A DNA stretch of 64,000 nt from Proteromonas lacertae. Taxonomy: Eukaryota; Sar; Bigyra; Opalinata; Proteromonadidae. Of this stretch, positions 24,456-37,715 are shown in pieces. Position numbers and translations under genes: made by a program. The notes under the pieces were generated by a model that made no database searches, had not been told where the DNA came from, and saw nothing but the letters and a program-made list of their open reading frames with translations. The stretch covers positions 124,001-188,000 of the forward strand of contig NGBS01000876.1 in the NCBI GenBank assembly GCA_002245135.1, read 5' to 3'. Numbering within the stretch: the first letter of the stretch is position 1; the number at the start of each line of letters is the position of its first letter.

Positions 24456-26945
24456 ATGGGGAAATTTGGTGATTTCGTTAAGATAATTGGTTTGGATATA
24501 GCTAATAGTGTTGAAGACAAACAATTTGCAGAAAAGTTTTTCAAAGAACATTTATTCAAGATTGATGAGTATATGGATAGTAGTATATATTAATAGATCC
24601 ATAAAAGATTATAATGCAGGGGGGTTTAAAGAAAAGCAACGTAGATATGCTTATCTACACCCTTCAAACATAATTATAGATGAGGATGATAGTGAAGATA
24701 GTGATGATGATCCTATGGATGGATCAAGAGGAGGACAGGAAATTGAACCAAAAGATAAAGTGAGAAAGATTAATCAAAGTAATTTTGAAGCTAAATGTAA
24801 ATACATACAAAATAAAGTAGTTAGTTTACAACAAGTGATAGAACAAGATGTTATGATAATCAAAAAATTAGCTCCTCGTATAATTATTTCATTTTTTTTA
24901 TTAATATTTTTACATAGAGTATGAATGTGAGTTTTTAATTTATTCAAGAAATGAAAAAGGCAGTATTAATGATAAAGCATTTAAAGATAACTGTCTTACA
25001 ATATGTTTCATTCTTGATCCTCGAAGTATTTTCGAGGATCCAAAAATCGCATATTGGCATGATATAGATTTTAGTAGAAAGATATGTATATTGATATCTT
25101 TCATTTATTCAATGAATATTAATCCAACTGGAAGCAAACCCATTGCTGATACAATGGTTCGTAGTCAGCTTGTCAGTAGTTTAAACGAAGCAAAAGCATG
25201 TGAAGTGGTTGGATTTCAAACAAATACCTCTAATTCATTTGAAATATTGAATAATTATGCAAACGACCCAAAATACTATCCTAAAGACAGTGCTATATAT
25301 CCAATAGCCCAATTTATAAAAGAAGCAATAAGTCAAAAAGGTAATAGATGGATAGATGATGAAGTATCAAATGTTCTTAAAAAAGTTCAGAATATCAGTA
25401 TTGAAGATAAGTTTTATAACATTTATGAAATTGGAAGAACATTAAATAATGATATTTGTGCATTATTATTAGTAAAATTATGTGGTTTATATCCTGATAA
25501 ATTTGATGTAGAAACTGCAGTTAATTATTTCGTAACAATGGAGGAAAGTAAACATACTGCAGTATACCATGATGAGGTATTTGATGATTTTGCAACAATA
25601 AAGTTATATGGTGAATATAAGATGTTTAATTTCACTAGTTTAAGGTCTATTTATGTTGAAGAATGTAAGAGAGATTTAGCAAGCGCTTATAAAAGATGTG
25701 ATGAGTTATTCAATAATTGTGATCCATCTGTGAGAGATTTTTATCTCAAAAGTAGTTATTTAAACAATACAATTAGTGAAAAAGAAGAAATAAATGTGGA
25801 ATTTGAAAAGATACTAATAGAGAACAGTCGTTATTATTTTGTTATACCTCTCTTTTTATTTATAGGAAGAGAAATAAGTCATCGATGCAGATATTGCTGT
25901 ATATTATTAATATTATTATTTATAAATAGTTAAGAACTTGAATGAAGTTAGTGAAACATATAAGTGTTGTAATGATCCAACATGTAAACATCAACAGGAA
26001 AGATTGAATGGATATGGTTTAGAAGATTATATAATTCTACATAACTACGAATTCGAATTATTACTTAGTTATTATGTAGCAGCATCTTACAATGAAGGAA
26101 GAGGTTTTATGAATGCTCCAACTGTTGAATTACCTAAACAAATGACCGAAGAAGAAATTAAGAAATTAATTGATGAAGGAGATTTGAACAAAATAAAAAG
26201 CACATTTGAGAGTGTTGTTCCTGAACAGTATATGAATAATCCAGAAAAATATCAACAGCAAGTGAATGAAGCAATGAATAAAGTAATTAGGCAATTACCA
26301 TCAATGGATGAGTTAATAGAATTAAGTCAAAAGCATACATTAAGAAAAGTATTAAATTCAAGAAATCCATTGTTATATCCATTATTAAGATGGATTGCTT
26401 TTAATAGTGAAAATATGATAGTTCATGTACCTGATCATATGAAATGGAATGGATGTGATGCAACTCATGTCTTCTTAATAAGGAAAGGAATATATAAATA
26501 TGAAGATATATATTCTAGATTGAAGAACAGTGGTAGAACTTTTAGAAAATTCTTTCATGGTTCTCCATATGGTTGTTGGCATTCAATTGTAAAGAATGGA
26601 ATAAAGAATATGAGTAACACTTCATATATGAGTACAGGTGCTGCTTATGGAGATGGTATTTATATGTCTGATAGTATGGGTGTAAGTAGTGGTTATAGTC
26701 GTCATGTTAATTTAGGCAGTATATGGAGAAATAGATTAGGTGATAATCTCAGTTGTAGTGCAATTGTTGAGGTTAATGAAGGTACCTATACCACAAATGG
26801 AGATATATTTGTTGCACAGAAAGAAGAAGAAGTATTTTTGAGATATTTATTAGTGTGGAGTAATGGCAGATCAAATAATATGAGTGTAAACGGAACACCT
26901 GATGATGTTGATAGTCTTTACAACAGCATTCCATTGAATGAATAA
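24456..26945 (+). CDS. PARP6/8-like ADP-ribosyltransferase
   Basis: Starts at the ATG at 24456 (MGKFGDFVKIIGLDIANS). The frame must shift by one base at 24590-24600 to join YMDSS to SIKDYNAGGF. Introns follow at about 24880-24920, 25830-25865 and 25900-25931. After a helical N-terminal region with an acidic DEDDSEDSDDDP tract and a Cys cluster (HRCRYC, YKCCNDPTCKHQ), the last 200 residues form an ART domain: KFFHGSPYGCWHSIVKNGI, GAAYGDGIYMSD, VSSGYSR and EEVFLRYLLVW. Spacing and the AIYG-x-GIYLS-like block resemble PARP6/PARP8 rather than PARP1. The His and Tyr of the triad are visible and the third position looks non-Glu, so mono-ADP-ribosylation is the likely activity. Confidence 0.85.
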
Positions 26946-27158
26946 CCTTATAAACATAAATATTGTTTTTTATTATTAAACATATTTTATTATGAAAATA
27001 CTATAAATAATACATAATTGAAAGATTCTAGAAGTATAACTATCCCTAAGAACCTTTGTAGCTAGAGAAAAAAGGATTAATAAATTTTCATTTTGCTTGA
27101 CAAATCAAGCCTCAAGTTGATTGGTTTAAATTATCATTAACATTCTAGGTTTTTAATT

Positions 27159-27727
27159 ATGTCTAAAAGAGGTATATATAGTTGTCTAATTAGTCTTTTT
27201 AATTATATGTTTATGATATTTGCTCTTTTGCTATGTTTCTTTATGTTATAATACATTTTTTATAACCAATCACTTAATTATTATTGTATAGGTCGTGGTG
27301 GTGCTTCAGGAAGCAAATTCCGAATTACTCTTGGTTTACCAGTAGGTGCTGTTATTAACTGTGCTGATAATACCGGAGCTAAGAATTTATACATTATTGC
27401 AGTAAAACGTTTTGGTGCTCTCTTAAATAAACTTCCAGCTGCTGGTATATTATTTTATTTTATGTTTTAGCCGTTGGTGATATGGTAATGGCTACAGTAA
27501 AGAAAGGTAAGCCAGAACTTCGTAAGAAGGTTTTAACAGCTATTGTTGTAAGACAAAGAAGAACATTCCACAGAAAGACAGGAAATTTCATCTATTTTGA
27601 AGATAATGCTGGAGTTATAGTAAATCCAAAAGGAGAAATGAAAGGATCTGCAGTAACTGGTCCAATTTCAAAAGAATGTGGAGATTTATGGCCAAGAATT
27701 GCTTCAAATGCAGGATCTATAGTGTAA
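27159..27727 (+). CDS. RPL23: 60S ribosomal protein uL14 (L23)
   Basis: Three exons: 27159-27171 (MSKRG), 27292-27444 and 27471-27727. The introns are 120 and 26 nt; the first is the longest ordinary intron I see here. The product of about 140 residues is nearly textbook: [59 protein letters not shown] and [18 protein letters not shown]. It sits at the subunit interface and contacts 28S rRNA. Codons here contain more C/G-ending forms than neighbouring genes, as expected for high expression. Confidence 0.98.
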
Positions 27728-27987
27728 AAATGTATCATGTTAAACCTAAGAATGATAATATTTGTGTTTTGTTTATTGTTACATCCATAATCAATTATTA
27801 ATAGTTAATTAATATAAATTTGAAAGATATTGATAATTTCTTCACAAAAATCCATGAAATGATTTAATGTATTGAATAGAAAAAGATTTAGAAAAAATAT
27901 ATTTACATAGTTACGTATATAACAAGAAAAAGTATAATGAATGTAATTGAAACGACTAATATTTTGGAACACAAACAAGTTTGAAAT

Positions 27988-30900
27988 ATGTTTTTCTTAA
28001 ATTCTTTTGCAGATGATATAATATCTTCAATATTATCTTCTGATATGAAAGTATTTTTGTTGATTTATTATTTTAGATAGTAGAAATAATTGAAAAGAGA
28101 GATACTGAAATTGATTTGCTAATAGTAAATAAAAATGATATGAAAATGATGAAAATAGTTAATATAGATGAAGTAGACATAATTACTATATTTAGGTTTT
28201 GTGAAAATAACTTATTATTGTTAGATTGTTGTAATTCTCTCATGTACATATCACAAATACAGTTTATCATGTGTAATATGATGGTTATAGAACAAAATTA
28301 CTATGTTAGAGATTTAGAGGACTTAATAAAGAGTGAATGTTCATTAAATGATGATATTTGCAGTATGATATTTTCATTGTGTAATAATTTGATGGTATTA
28401 AATGAATATGATGTAATGGTAGGTAATTTGAAGAGTAGTAACGTAATAATTGAGAATGATGGTGAAATAAAGATATGCGATCTATTCTTGAATGAGTTGA
28501 AAAAAAATGAAGATATGAGTATTTATGATATATGTTTCAAAAGTTCTGAAGAGTTGAATGGGTTAGAATGTGATGAGAGAAGTGTAATTTGGTCAATTGG
28601 TTGTATATTATATGAAATGATGTTTAAGAAATTACCATTTAATGAAGATGATAATATGAATAAAACCAAAGACAATATTCTCAGATGTAAATACAGTATT
28701 GATGTAGAATGTGACAATTCTATGAAAGAGATTATAGAAAGAATGTTGAAAGTGAAGAATGAAGATAGAATGAGTTTGAAAGAGTTGAGAAAAGAGATTA
28801 TAAAAATGAGTGAGATATTGAGAGATGAAAATGATTATCTAATTATATGTAAATCAAGAAAAAAATCATTCTTTAAAAACGATAAAATGATACTCACATT
28901 TCCTATTATATATCCACAAAAGTATTATCTCCAAAGCAATGAAAGAGGAAGTATATATATGTAATATGAAATTCTATTTTTAACATTTGAATAGTAATTC
29001 GAGATGCTTTTATACAATCTTATAACAATCAACCAAATGAAAGAAAACTGTCATTACTGTTGATGATGAAATTATACAATGAAGATTATGCAATATACAA
29101 TAAGATGAAATTTCAAATTAACCACAAATGTAATGAAGTACAAGAATGCTATTTAGATGAAAAGGTGTTTAACATTTCTTCTAATGTTAATGACAAAGAA
29201 ATAATCATAGTTAGTAAAGAGTCTATTTGTTTCTGTGAAGAAGGAATAAAATATTTCTTTAGAATCTTGAAATTAATCAATAAACCAAAGCTCTTATTTA
29301 GTATTTTTTCTTATCATTTACATTGAATTAGGTATGGTTGATATACCATTCAAACTTCAGTCATTTTTTTCATCATTTTTTTCACATTTATCTAATCTTC
29401 AAGTATTAGATGTTCAGAGAGGTGGTTTAACTTTTCGTTTTGTTGAAACATTTGTTAAGTCAATTCCATTTATGAAATTAGAATATGTTAATCTTTCAGG
29501 TATATATTTTACATTTAAATACTTTCTTTAGCTAATCCAATAGGTCCAGAAGGATTTAGATTATTACTTCCATATTTGCATTTGTTAATTAACAAAGATA
29601 ATAAAATGGATCTTTATGGAATGAGATTAAATGATGGATCAATAATCTTATTATCAGAAGAATTATGTAAATATCCAAATCTTGACAGAATTGGGCTTAA
29701 ACAAAATAGTAATATACAATGGAAAGGATTAAAAACCTTATTCTCCAAATTCCCAATTTCAAAAGTAGAATTTGACTTCAGAGGAAATAAAAAGTTATTG
29801 AATGATAAACACATACCTAAACTAGTTAAATACATTTATGAATTAAATGAATTAAATCTGAGCGATTCAGAAATTGATGATGAAACGTTCAAATCATTCA
29901 TGTCATTAAGATTAAACGAAATGAAAAAGGTCAAAAAGCTTGACTTGAGTTGTATATTTGATATTTCTCTATTATTATTTAGATAATAGATTAACAGATC
30001 GAAGTGTGGAAATACTAATTGACAATTTATCTTCTTTATCGAGTCTTACATATGTTAAACTTAATGAGAATGAAATACGGAGATTGTGGAATGATTATAT
30101 TATCTCAGCATTTACATTTAATAAAAGATTGCTATAAATGCGTTTACTGTTCAAGTATTATAATATTAATAATAACGTAATATTAAATAGATATGGGATT
30201 AACTTCAATAGGATTAAAGTATTTAGTGGATGGATTAAGGAGTATGAAAAGTAAGTATATCACACTTGATATAAGTGAAAATGATATTGATGAAGATGGA
30301 ATAGAATATTTGATGGATTATCAAAAAGAGAATGACTGTATTAGAAAGTTAGAAATTGATAGTATTATTATATTTTGTTTATTATTAACAGATAATCCAA
30401 TTGGTAATAAAGGATTAAGAATGATTTTAAACAATTCAAAGGTGTTAGTTTTCTTTACTTTAAATGTGAGTAATACTTCAATTAATGATGATAGTGTAAT
30501 GATATTAACAAAAATGATAGAAATGATTAAAGGATATACTTTTACAATAAATCTAAAAGGAAATAATTCAAAGATGAAAGGATTAGAAACCATTTGTTCA
30601 AAGTCGTTAGAAAAAGAAGAATACTCGTTTATAGAAATGAACAATCCCTCATGGACAAATGAGGAATTGGAATATTATCTTAATTATTGTATAAAAAAGA
30701 CTATAGGAGATTATAACTACGATTTTTCAAGTATATATAATAAATCATTTCTAATAAAATAGATTTAAACATTAAAGATTCTCAAATTTCACTGATTAAA
30801 CAGATTGATTATGAGTATCTTGATCTATCAAGTAATAGAATCACATCAGTAGGATTAAAGGAATTAACAGATTCTTTACAAGAAAGAGTAAAATATATAT

Positions 30901-31313
30901 CGGTATATAATAATCAAATTGGAGATGATGGAATAGAAATAATATGTGAATACATAGAAAAGTTTGTCAATAATAGTCTGTCAATAAATCTATCGAGTAT
31001 AAATATGATTTCTATAGTTTAAATAGATATTGGGATGAGTGGAAAGGGATTAGCAATGTTATTAGAAAGATTGGAATATTATACTCCAATAAAATCACTT
31101 ATTCTTTTAGAAAATATGCTTGATGAAAGAGAATTGAGGTTGATGAGAGAAAATCATAAGATTCTTGAGTATTTAGAAGAATTATCAATAACATTGAAAG
31201 ATAATATAGATAAATCAGAATTTGAGTTATTTTTGAAAAGATTCTCTTTTATTAGAAAGATAAAACTAAAAGGTGTGAAAGAAGAAGGGAAAAAAGAAAA
31301 GTATATAGAATAG
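27988..31313 (+). CDS. Pseudokinase-LRR protein B
   Basis: Paralogue of gene A in the opposite orientation. First exon from the ATG at 27988 (MFFLNSFADD), then a 26-nt intron ending at about 28077. The kinase domain has VGNLKSSNVI in place of the catalytic loop and ICDLFLN in place of DFG, with an intact RSVIWSIGCILYEM. At least eight further exons encode LRRs (MRLNDGSIILLSEEL, NNQIGDDGIEII), with introns at the same positions as in A. One inserted base near 30077 breaks the frame: without the C the exon reads NEIGDCGMIILSQHLHL, matching NEIGDEGMKIL of gene A. The stop at 31311-31313 lies 22 bp from the stop of the convergent gene C. Confidence 0.75.
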
Positions 31314-31335
31314 ATATTATATATTCTTGTATTAA

Positions 31336-33621
31336 TTATTGATATACAACCTTACAGTTGTTGATTAATCTATCTTTCAATACATTCCTCCATTTTTCAT
31401 TCATATTCTCTTTATAAATAATTAATTTCTTTAATTCATCTAAATGATTCACAATTTCAATAAATTCATCAATATTTGAAGATATTAAATGAATATCTAA
31501 AACAATATATACTAAACAACTATACATCTCAATTCTAGAATAAATGGATCTGTAATACAATAAAATAAATCTCTTTTCAGTGTATTTATTGGTAGAAGTG
31601 ATTTCTTAATTATTAAACCGTTTAACTTCGGTTTTTCTAAAGCAATATTAAAAAGAATGCAATAACTATTTATGTCAGAATTTAAATAGTATTCTGAACA
31701 TATTTCTATAAGAAACGAATAGTTATGTTTTATTTCATTTTTCATCTCTTTATCTTTTATACAGTATTTATTACTCTTCATCATATCCTTCACTTTGTTC
31801 ATCATTAAATAGTTTGGATGTTTGGAAATGATAAAATTCAATACTTTATCTGGAGAATTACATACTATTCTATTTCCAGATAATCGAATTTCCTTAAAGA
31901 AATGGTTAGATTGAATTAATTTTTCAACTCCATTTTTGGATATGAAATTATCTATATTTAATTAATTCAATAAACTATACTCTTTATGTACAATTCTGAT
32001 AAATTGTTGTTATAATATAAAGTTTCAACAATATAATCAATTGAATTATCAGTAAGGTTATTCTCTATAATATAAAAAAGAGTACATATTACACAGTTTT
32101 GACTGTATTTAAACCTAAATTTCTTAGGTAAAGTAGTTTATTCAATCCATCACACAAATATTCAACGCCATCATCGCCTATGATGTTTCCATGAAGAATA
32201 ATGTATCTCAAATAGGGAGTAGAAGAGAAACATCTTGATAAAGCCATCATATGATCAGATGTTAGATTATTCTCTATAATACATATATTAACATAGTTAG
32301 AATATACTTTGCATATATAAACCTCTTAAATTATGCAATGGTATGATTGATCTAATAAACTCTAACAGCGAATTACGATTTGCTCTTAAATCTATATTAC
32401 ATAATACAATATATATATATATATATATATATACATGGAAATGTTAATGAGTCTATTTTGTTCAATCTGTTTAAGATATGTGATATATTGTTAAGACTGT
32501 TTTCTGTTATTGGATTTTCTGAAACTCCAAATGATTGTAAATTAGTCAAACTACTAACAAATGGTAATAATTCATTCATATATTCATCAGAAAGATCATT
32601 ATCTATATTAATCAATGTATAATATTATATATATATTATACTAGATAAAGAAATAGTAACAATATCACTATATGAATGCAAAACAGTCTTTAACAAATCA
32701 ATAATCTTTCTATCATTCAAATTCACATCATCAAGTATCAATTGAGTTAAATTTACTGAATTAGAAAGACATGTATTAATAATACTATACACTGTATTAC
32801 AAGAGAAATTATTAACTATATAACAATAATAATGATATATATATACCACAATAATAGCAATATTTTAATTGTTTTTCATTCAATAATACCAACAAATCAT
32901 CAAGTACATCATCTGTTAAATCACAATTTTCAATTGACAAATCATCTAACTTTCTAAAATTGTGTTTATACTTCACCATATATTCAATTCCTTTATTTTT
33001 AATTGGATTTGCTATATAGATATATAAATATATGAAATAATACAATGAATTGCAAGAGAAGTAAATGACTTTAAACACGAAATATTTTCACAAAAGTTAA
33101 GTAATCCACTTTCTGTTATATTATTCTCTATTTTTTATATTATATAAAAAGAAGAAATATACCTGAAACAAACAATGAAGATAAATCTGGTAACTGTGAG
33201 AGATTATCACTAAAATCAATAAAACCATAATCACTAATATAATTTGAATCTAATTTCAACAACAATAGTCTAGATAAACAAGATAAATATCTATTTAGTC
33301 TAATCAAATTATTATCATCTAAACCAATTTGATTCAAATACAACTCATTCAAATTTGGAATGTTACTAAAATTCTTACATAATAATTCAATATATTTCCC
33401 AATTTTATTCTTATTTAATGATAATAGCTTTAAGTCTGGTAATTGATAATTATAAAAGAGTAATGAGATATTGTCTTGGGTAAGATTACAGTCTATTTAT
33501 ATAAAGTAATTAGACAATTATACCATCAATTTTTAAGTGTTTCATATGCTTATAATCTAATCCAATAAGTAGTTTATTCATATTTTTTGAATCACATAAT
33601 ACATCTATTTGTATATACAAG

Positions 33622-33658
<37 letters not shown>

Positions 33659-35874
33659 ATTAGTATTAAGGTTTCGATATTATGTAGATTAGTTAATACA
33701 TGGTAAAATATTAAAAATGAATTATTATCACTACATTCATAATCACATATATCAATTTCTTGACCATATACTGAATATACTAGTTTTAACAACCATTTAT
33801 CATTAACTGTCGTTAAAGAATGTAATAAATGAGTTTGAAATCTAACATAAGGACAAAACAAAAACATATTCATTAATAAAATGAAAATATTTATATCTTT
33901 CTTTGTATTAAACATTTCTATTATTTCTGTATACACATCATAGTTAAACATATTCTTCATTACGACTTTTGATGTTATTGGGTATGGAGAGTAGAAAAAT
34001 AATTTAAAAATATCAAATGATTGTATATCATTATTCCATATTTTTATATTCGGTAATTTGGTTATTATTCTTCTTAGTTTTAATACTCCTTTTATTGATA
34101 GATCATTCTTATACATATTTAAATGTTCAAGAGAATTAGTCTTTTTCAATAACCATGTTAAATAACAAACTGAAGAATCATCAATATGTGAATCTACATT
34201 ATATAAATAAATAAATAAATCACAATATATATATATATATATAATACTAGAGATATATAATTTCTGTAGTTTATCTAAATATCGGTAAAGTATTAATTAA
34301 GTGAATTAATCTTTTTACAGTCAAACCACTGTTTGAGATTTTTAATGACTTTAAACTGTAGAGTACTATTGAATGACACTTCATTATTATTCTTAAAAAA
34401 AGTTGATAAATAATACACACTATTTGAGAGATTCAATTTAACTAAACTAGAAAATCCACCTATTATTTCTATATCTCTATCATTAGATATTTTAGTATTA
34501 TAAAAATTCATTATTTCTGTCTTTTCTGTATTGATTAAATTTGGTAATATCAAATCTATTGGATAATTATTACTATTTTGTATTGTAAGGTTTTCAATTA
34601 TTCGTTTAACAATTGATATTTGTTTAATATTCTTCAAATACTTTACAGATTTCAATTCTATACTACTACTATCATGTTCATCTTTTTCATTGGTAGTTTC
34701 TAGTGTAATTGAATAAGGTGATTTATTAGTAGATATATAATCATAATAGTATAAACTATCTTCATCAAATATCTTTGATATAAATGTATTGATTATATTA
34801 GAATAATGATCATAATAATCCCAACTTAATTGTATTATAAAGCTCATTACTAAATCGTTATAACAACGAGATTTCCATTTATTAAGAAAATCTAATAATG
34901 AATCTATTAATAATAATAAGAAGAAGATGATATACTTTTATTATTAATTATGTTTTTGTAATATATTCCATTGTATACATCATAGTAATTATTACCTAAC
35001 AGTAATGCAAATCTTGGTGAATATTCTATATAATAATAATAATAATAATAATATACTTGGTTTATATTCATTACTATAGAGTCTATATCCAATTTTTTGT
35101 AATTGAATTATAAATTCATTGATTGAACCTATTCTTCTCTCATTATTCTCTATTAAATTCTTTAAAAAGATATAAAATGGGGAATATTTATATTGATTTA
35201 TTATATCATTAATTTTATCATTAAATACTGGTGGATTTCCAGTCAAAAGTCTATAAACAATACAGCAAATGCTCCAGATATCATCTTTATCACAATATTC
35301 ACCATTTTTAATAATATTTAAACTGCAGTAAAACAGAGAATCAAAATCTAAATTTATAGTATCTTCTATTAGATATTGACTGTAATCTGTGATTTTGTAG
35401 GTATTATCATTAGTTAATAGGACATTATTTGGAGTTATTCTACCGTGATAGAGACCTATATCATGTACTGATTGTAATTGTGAAGATATATCCTTCAAAA
35501 TGTGAAATAATATGTAAGAATCTTCTTCTTTTGATATTTTATCAATACATCCAAATGAGTAGTATGGTGAAATGATTTGTAATTTGTGATTTATTACCGT
35601 AAAATAATCATTTTCAAGAAATCCACTATACTCTTTTATTTTATTCACATTTTCAAACTATATATGTATTATATTTGATAATACTAATATTATATAATAC
35701 AAATTCTTCTATATTTTGTTTTATTTCTATAATTTTGAGAAATCTAATATCATCAGCTTCAATTGAGGATATTTGAAATGATCGTTTGTTCTTATTAGTA
35801 TTTAAAACGTTTAAAACCTATGACTAGATGAATTAGTGATATACTTCGTAATTCGGAGGTATTAGCATCTTCAT
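31336..35874 (-). CDS. Pseudokinase-LRR protein C
   Basis: Minus-strand gene with many short exons. Start proposed at 35874 (MKMLIPPNYEVLNVLN), where PPNYEVL parallels PPNYDIL of gene D. The kinase C-lobe is clear: LYHGRITPNNVLL (His kept, but Arg where the catalytic Asp should be), ITDYSQYL in place of DFG, DDIWSICCIVYRLLTGNPP. LRR exons run leftward to the stop at 31336-31338, with repeats such as LSCLSRLLLLKLDSNYISDYG. Introns include long (TA)n tracts at about 32404-32434 and 33627-33657. I have not resolved every exon between 31.8 and 34.3 kb; frame joins there are uncertain. Confidence 0.6.
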
Positions 35875-36005
35875 CTATAAATAAAATATAAATAAATACA
35901 TTCAATTCATCAACATAATTATTATACATTTGAATAAGAATATACAGAAGAAAAAACAAAAATCAAATAAATGAAACGAATAGAATTTTAAAAATACTAT
36001 ATATG

Positions 36006-37568
36006 CTATAATGTTATGTTTCTTGTGATAAAACTTCCATCGTCCATTATTTCATTTGTTTTTATATGATATATTCCACTTACATCACATGTCACATGAA
36101 AATCAACTCTACATTCGCCTTGCTTCCTTTTTGTTATGGGTATTCTTTCAAATCCTATCAGATTTATTTCATCTTTATCAATATCACCTTCATATAAATC
36201 AGCATCCATAACTTCTTGGTTATCCATATAATTAACTACAGTAAATGATTCATCCACTTCATCCAATGGAGTATTCTTTTTTATAATACAATAATATTTA
36301 TCTTTATCATTTTCAACATCATAAAACTTTGAATATATATTCTTTGTAATAATATCTTTGAATTTCATATTCATAAATCTTTTTTCATTTGCAAGTATAG
36401 TTGCTCCATATGCAACTGCTTCTTGAGCTCCTATATCACTCATTATTTCAGTATCAGGAAATTCTTTTTCTAATTTTGGTCTTATAGATGATATTGCACT
36501 AGATCCACCAACTAATATTATATAATCTAACTTTGGTATTTTATGTTCAACTTCCTTATAGACTTTCTTTGTTAAATAAATTGTTCTTTCAATTAATTCT
36601 TCAATAATATCATTAAATTCAGCTAATGATATTTCTACATCAATATCATTATCTTCAAATATATCTAACTCAACATTTGCGCTAGTAGATTTACCATCAG
36701 TTAATATTTTTTTTGCTTCTTCACAACGAGTTCTACATTTTATGATATTTTTTTCATTCATTTCTTTCTTCATTTCTTTTTTATATCTCTTCTTATAGAA
36801 TTCAACCATAGCTTCATCAATATCTTCTCCTCCTAAATGCGAATCTCCTTCAGTTGCAATTACATCAATCTCTGGATGTTCATAATTCAACAACAACTTT
36901 ATAATCGACACATCAAAAGTACCTCCTCCAAAATCATACACTAATATGTATTTATATTCGTCACTCTTTGCATTCTGTTGAATAACTTGATGTGCATATG
37001 CCAAAGCAGCAGCTGAAGGTTCATTGATGATTTGGATTACTCTTAAATTTGCATTTTCTGCTGCTATTCTTGTCTTTTCTCTTTTAGTACATGTAAAATA
37101 AGCTGGAACAGTTATAACAGCTTCTAATGTAGTATTTATGTCTACACCAATACATATACAACATCTATCATGTATTTCTTTCAATATTGCTGAGGATATT
37201 TCTTCAGCTGTCCATAACTTTTTACCTTCCTTATTCCAATAATCTGTCTCAACCATGGGAATACCATTAATATTTTTTACTCTATCTTTAAACTGCCATC
37301 TTTGTAAGTCAATTTGGAACTGTTTACTATCATATTTCATACCTATGAATCTCTTTGAGTCATATACTACTTGTTTACTTTTGTTAACATCATATTTACA
37401 TCCTGCACCGACTATTATTTTTTTCTGTTTTATATCAGGGAATATAACTGATTCAAGCACATGATTACCTCCATTTTCTGTTATGATCTCTATTCTATCT
37501 GATTTATATATTCCACATGCTGAAAATGTTGTACCTAAATCGATTCCAATTTTAAATGTTGCAGTCAT
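36006..37568 (-). CDS. Short, divergent Hsp70-family chaperone
   Basis: Intronless 520-residue frame. The nucleotide-binding domain is well kept: FKIGIDLGTTFSACGIYKSD (phosphate 1), INEPSAAALAYAH, LVYDFGGGTFDVSII (phosphate 2) and IILVGGSSAISSIRP (adenosine). The substrate-binding beta domain is shortened and divergent, and the helical lid and any EEVD or ER-retrieval tail are absent; canonical cytosolic Hsp70s run about 640 residues. No signal peptide. It may act as a specialised or Hsp110-like co-chaperone. Introns are common in this window, so the uninterrupted frame is notable. ATP-binding residues look intact. Confidence 0.93.
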   Translation of the reverse strand: MTATFKIGIDLGTTFSACGIYKSDRIEIITENGGNHVLESVIFPDIKQKKIIVGAGCKYDVNKSKQVVYDSKRFIGMKYDSKQFQIDLQRWQFKDRVKNINGIPMVETDYWNKEGKKLWTAEEISSAILKEIHDRCCICIGVDINTTLEAVITVPAYFTCTKREKTRIAAENANLRVIQIINEPSAAALAYAHQVIQQNAKSDEYKYILVYDFGGGTFDVSIIKLLLNYEHPEIDVIATEGDSHLGGEDIDEAMVEFYKKRYKKEMKKEMNEKNIIKCRTRCEEAKKILTDGKSTSANVELDIFEDNDIDVEISLAEFNDIIEELIERTIYLTKKVYKEVEHKIPKLDYIILVGGSSAISSIRPKLEKEFPDTEIMSDIGAQEAVAYGATILANEKRFMNMKFKDIITKNIYSKFYDVENDKDKYYCIIKKNTPLDEVDESFTVVNYMDNQEVMDADLYEGDIDKDEINLIGFERIPITKRKQGECRVDFHVTCDVSGIYHIKTNEIMDDGSFITRNITL

Positions 37569-37715
37569 TATGAGAATAAAAGAAAAAAATAGAGTGTAAA
37601 TTTGACATTATTTGACTTAATATTTTTACACTATTTTTAAAAACACAATTCTAACATCTTAATATAATGAATTATAAAATTAAATTAAACTAGACTTCAA
37701 TTATAAACACACACA

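Noticed and set aside
27172-27291. snoRNA hosted in the long first intron of RPL23
   Set aside because: I could not find convincing C/D or H/ACA boxes.
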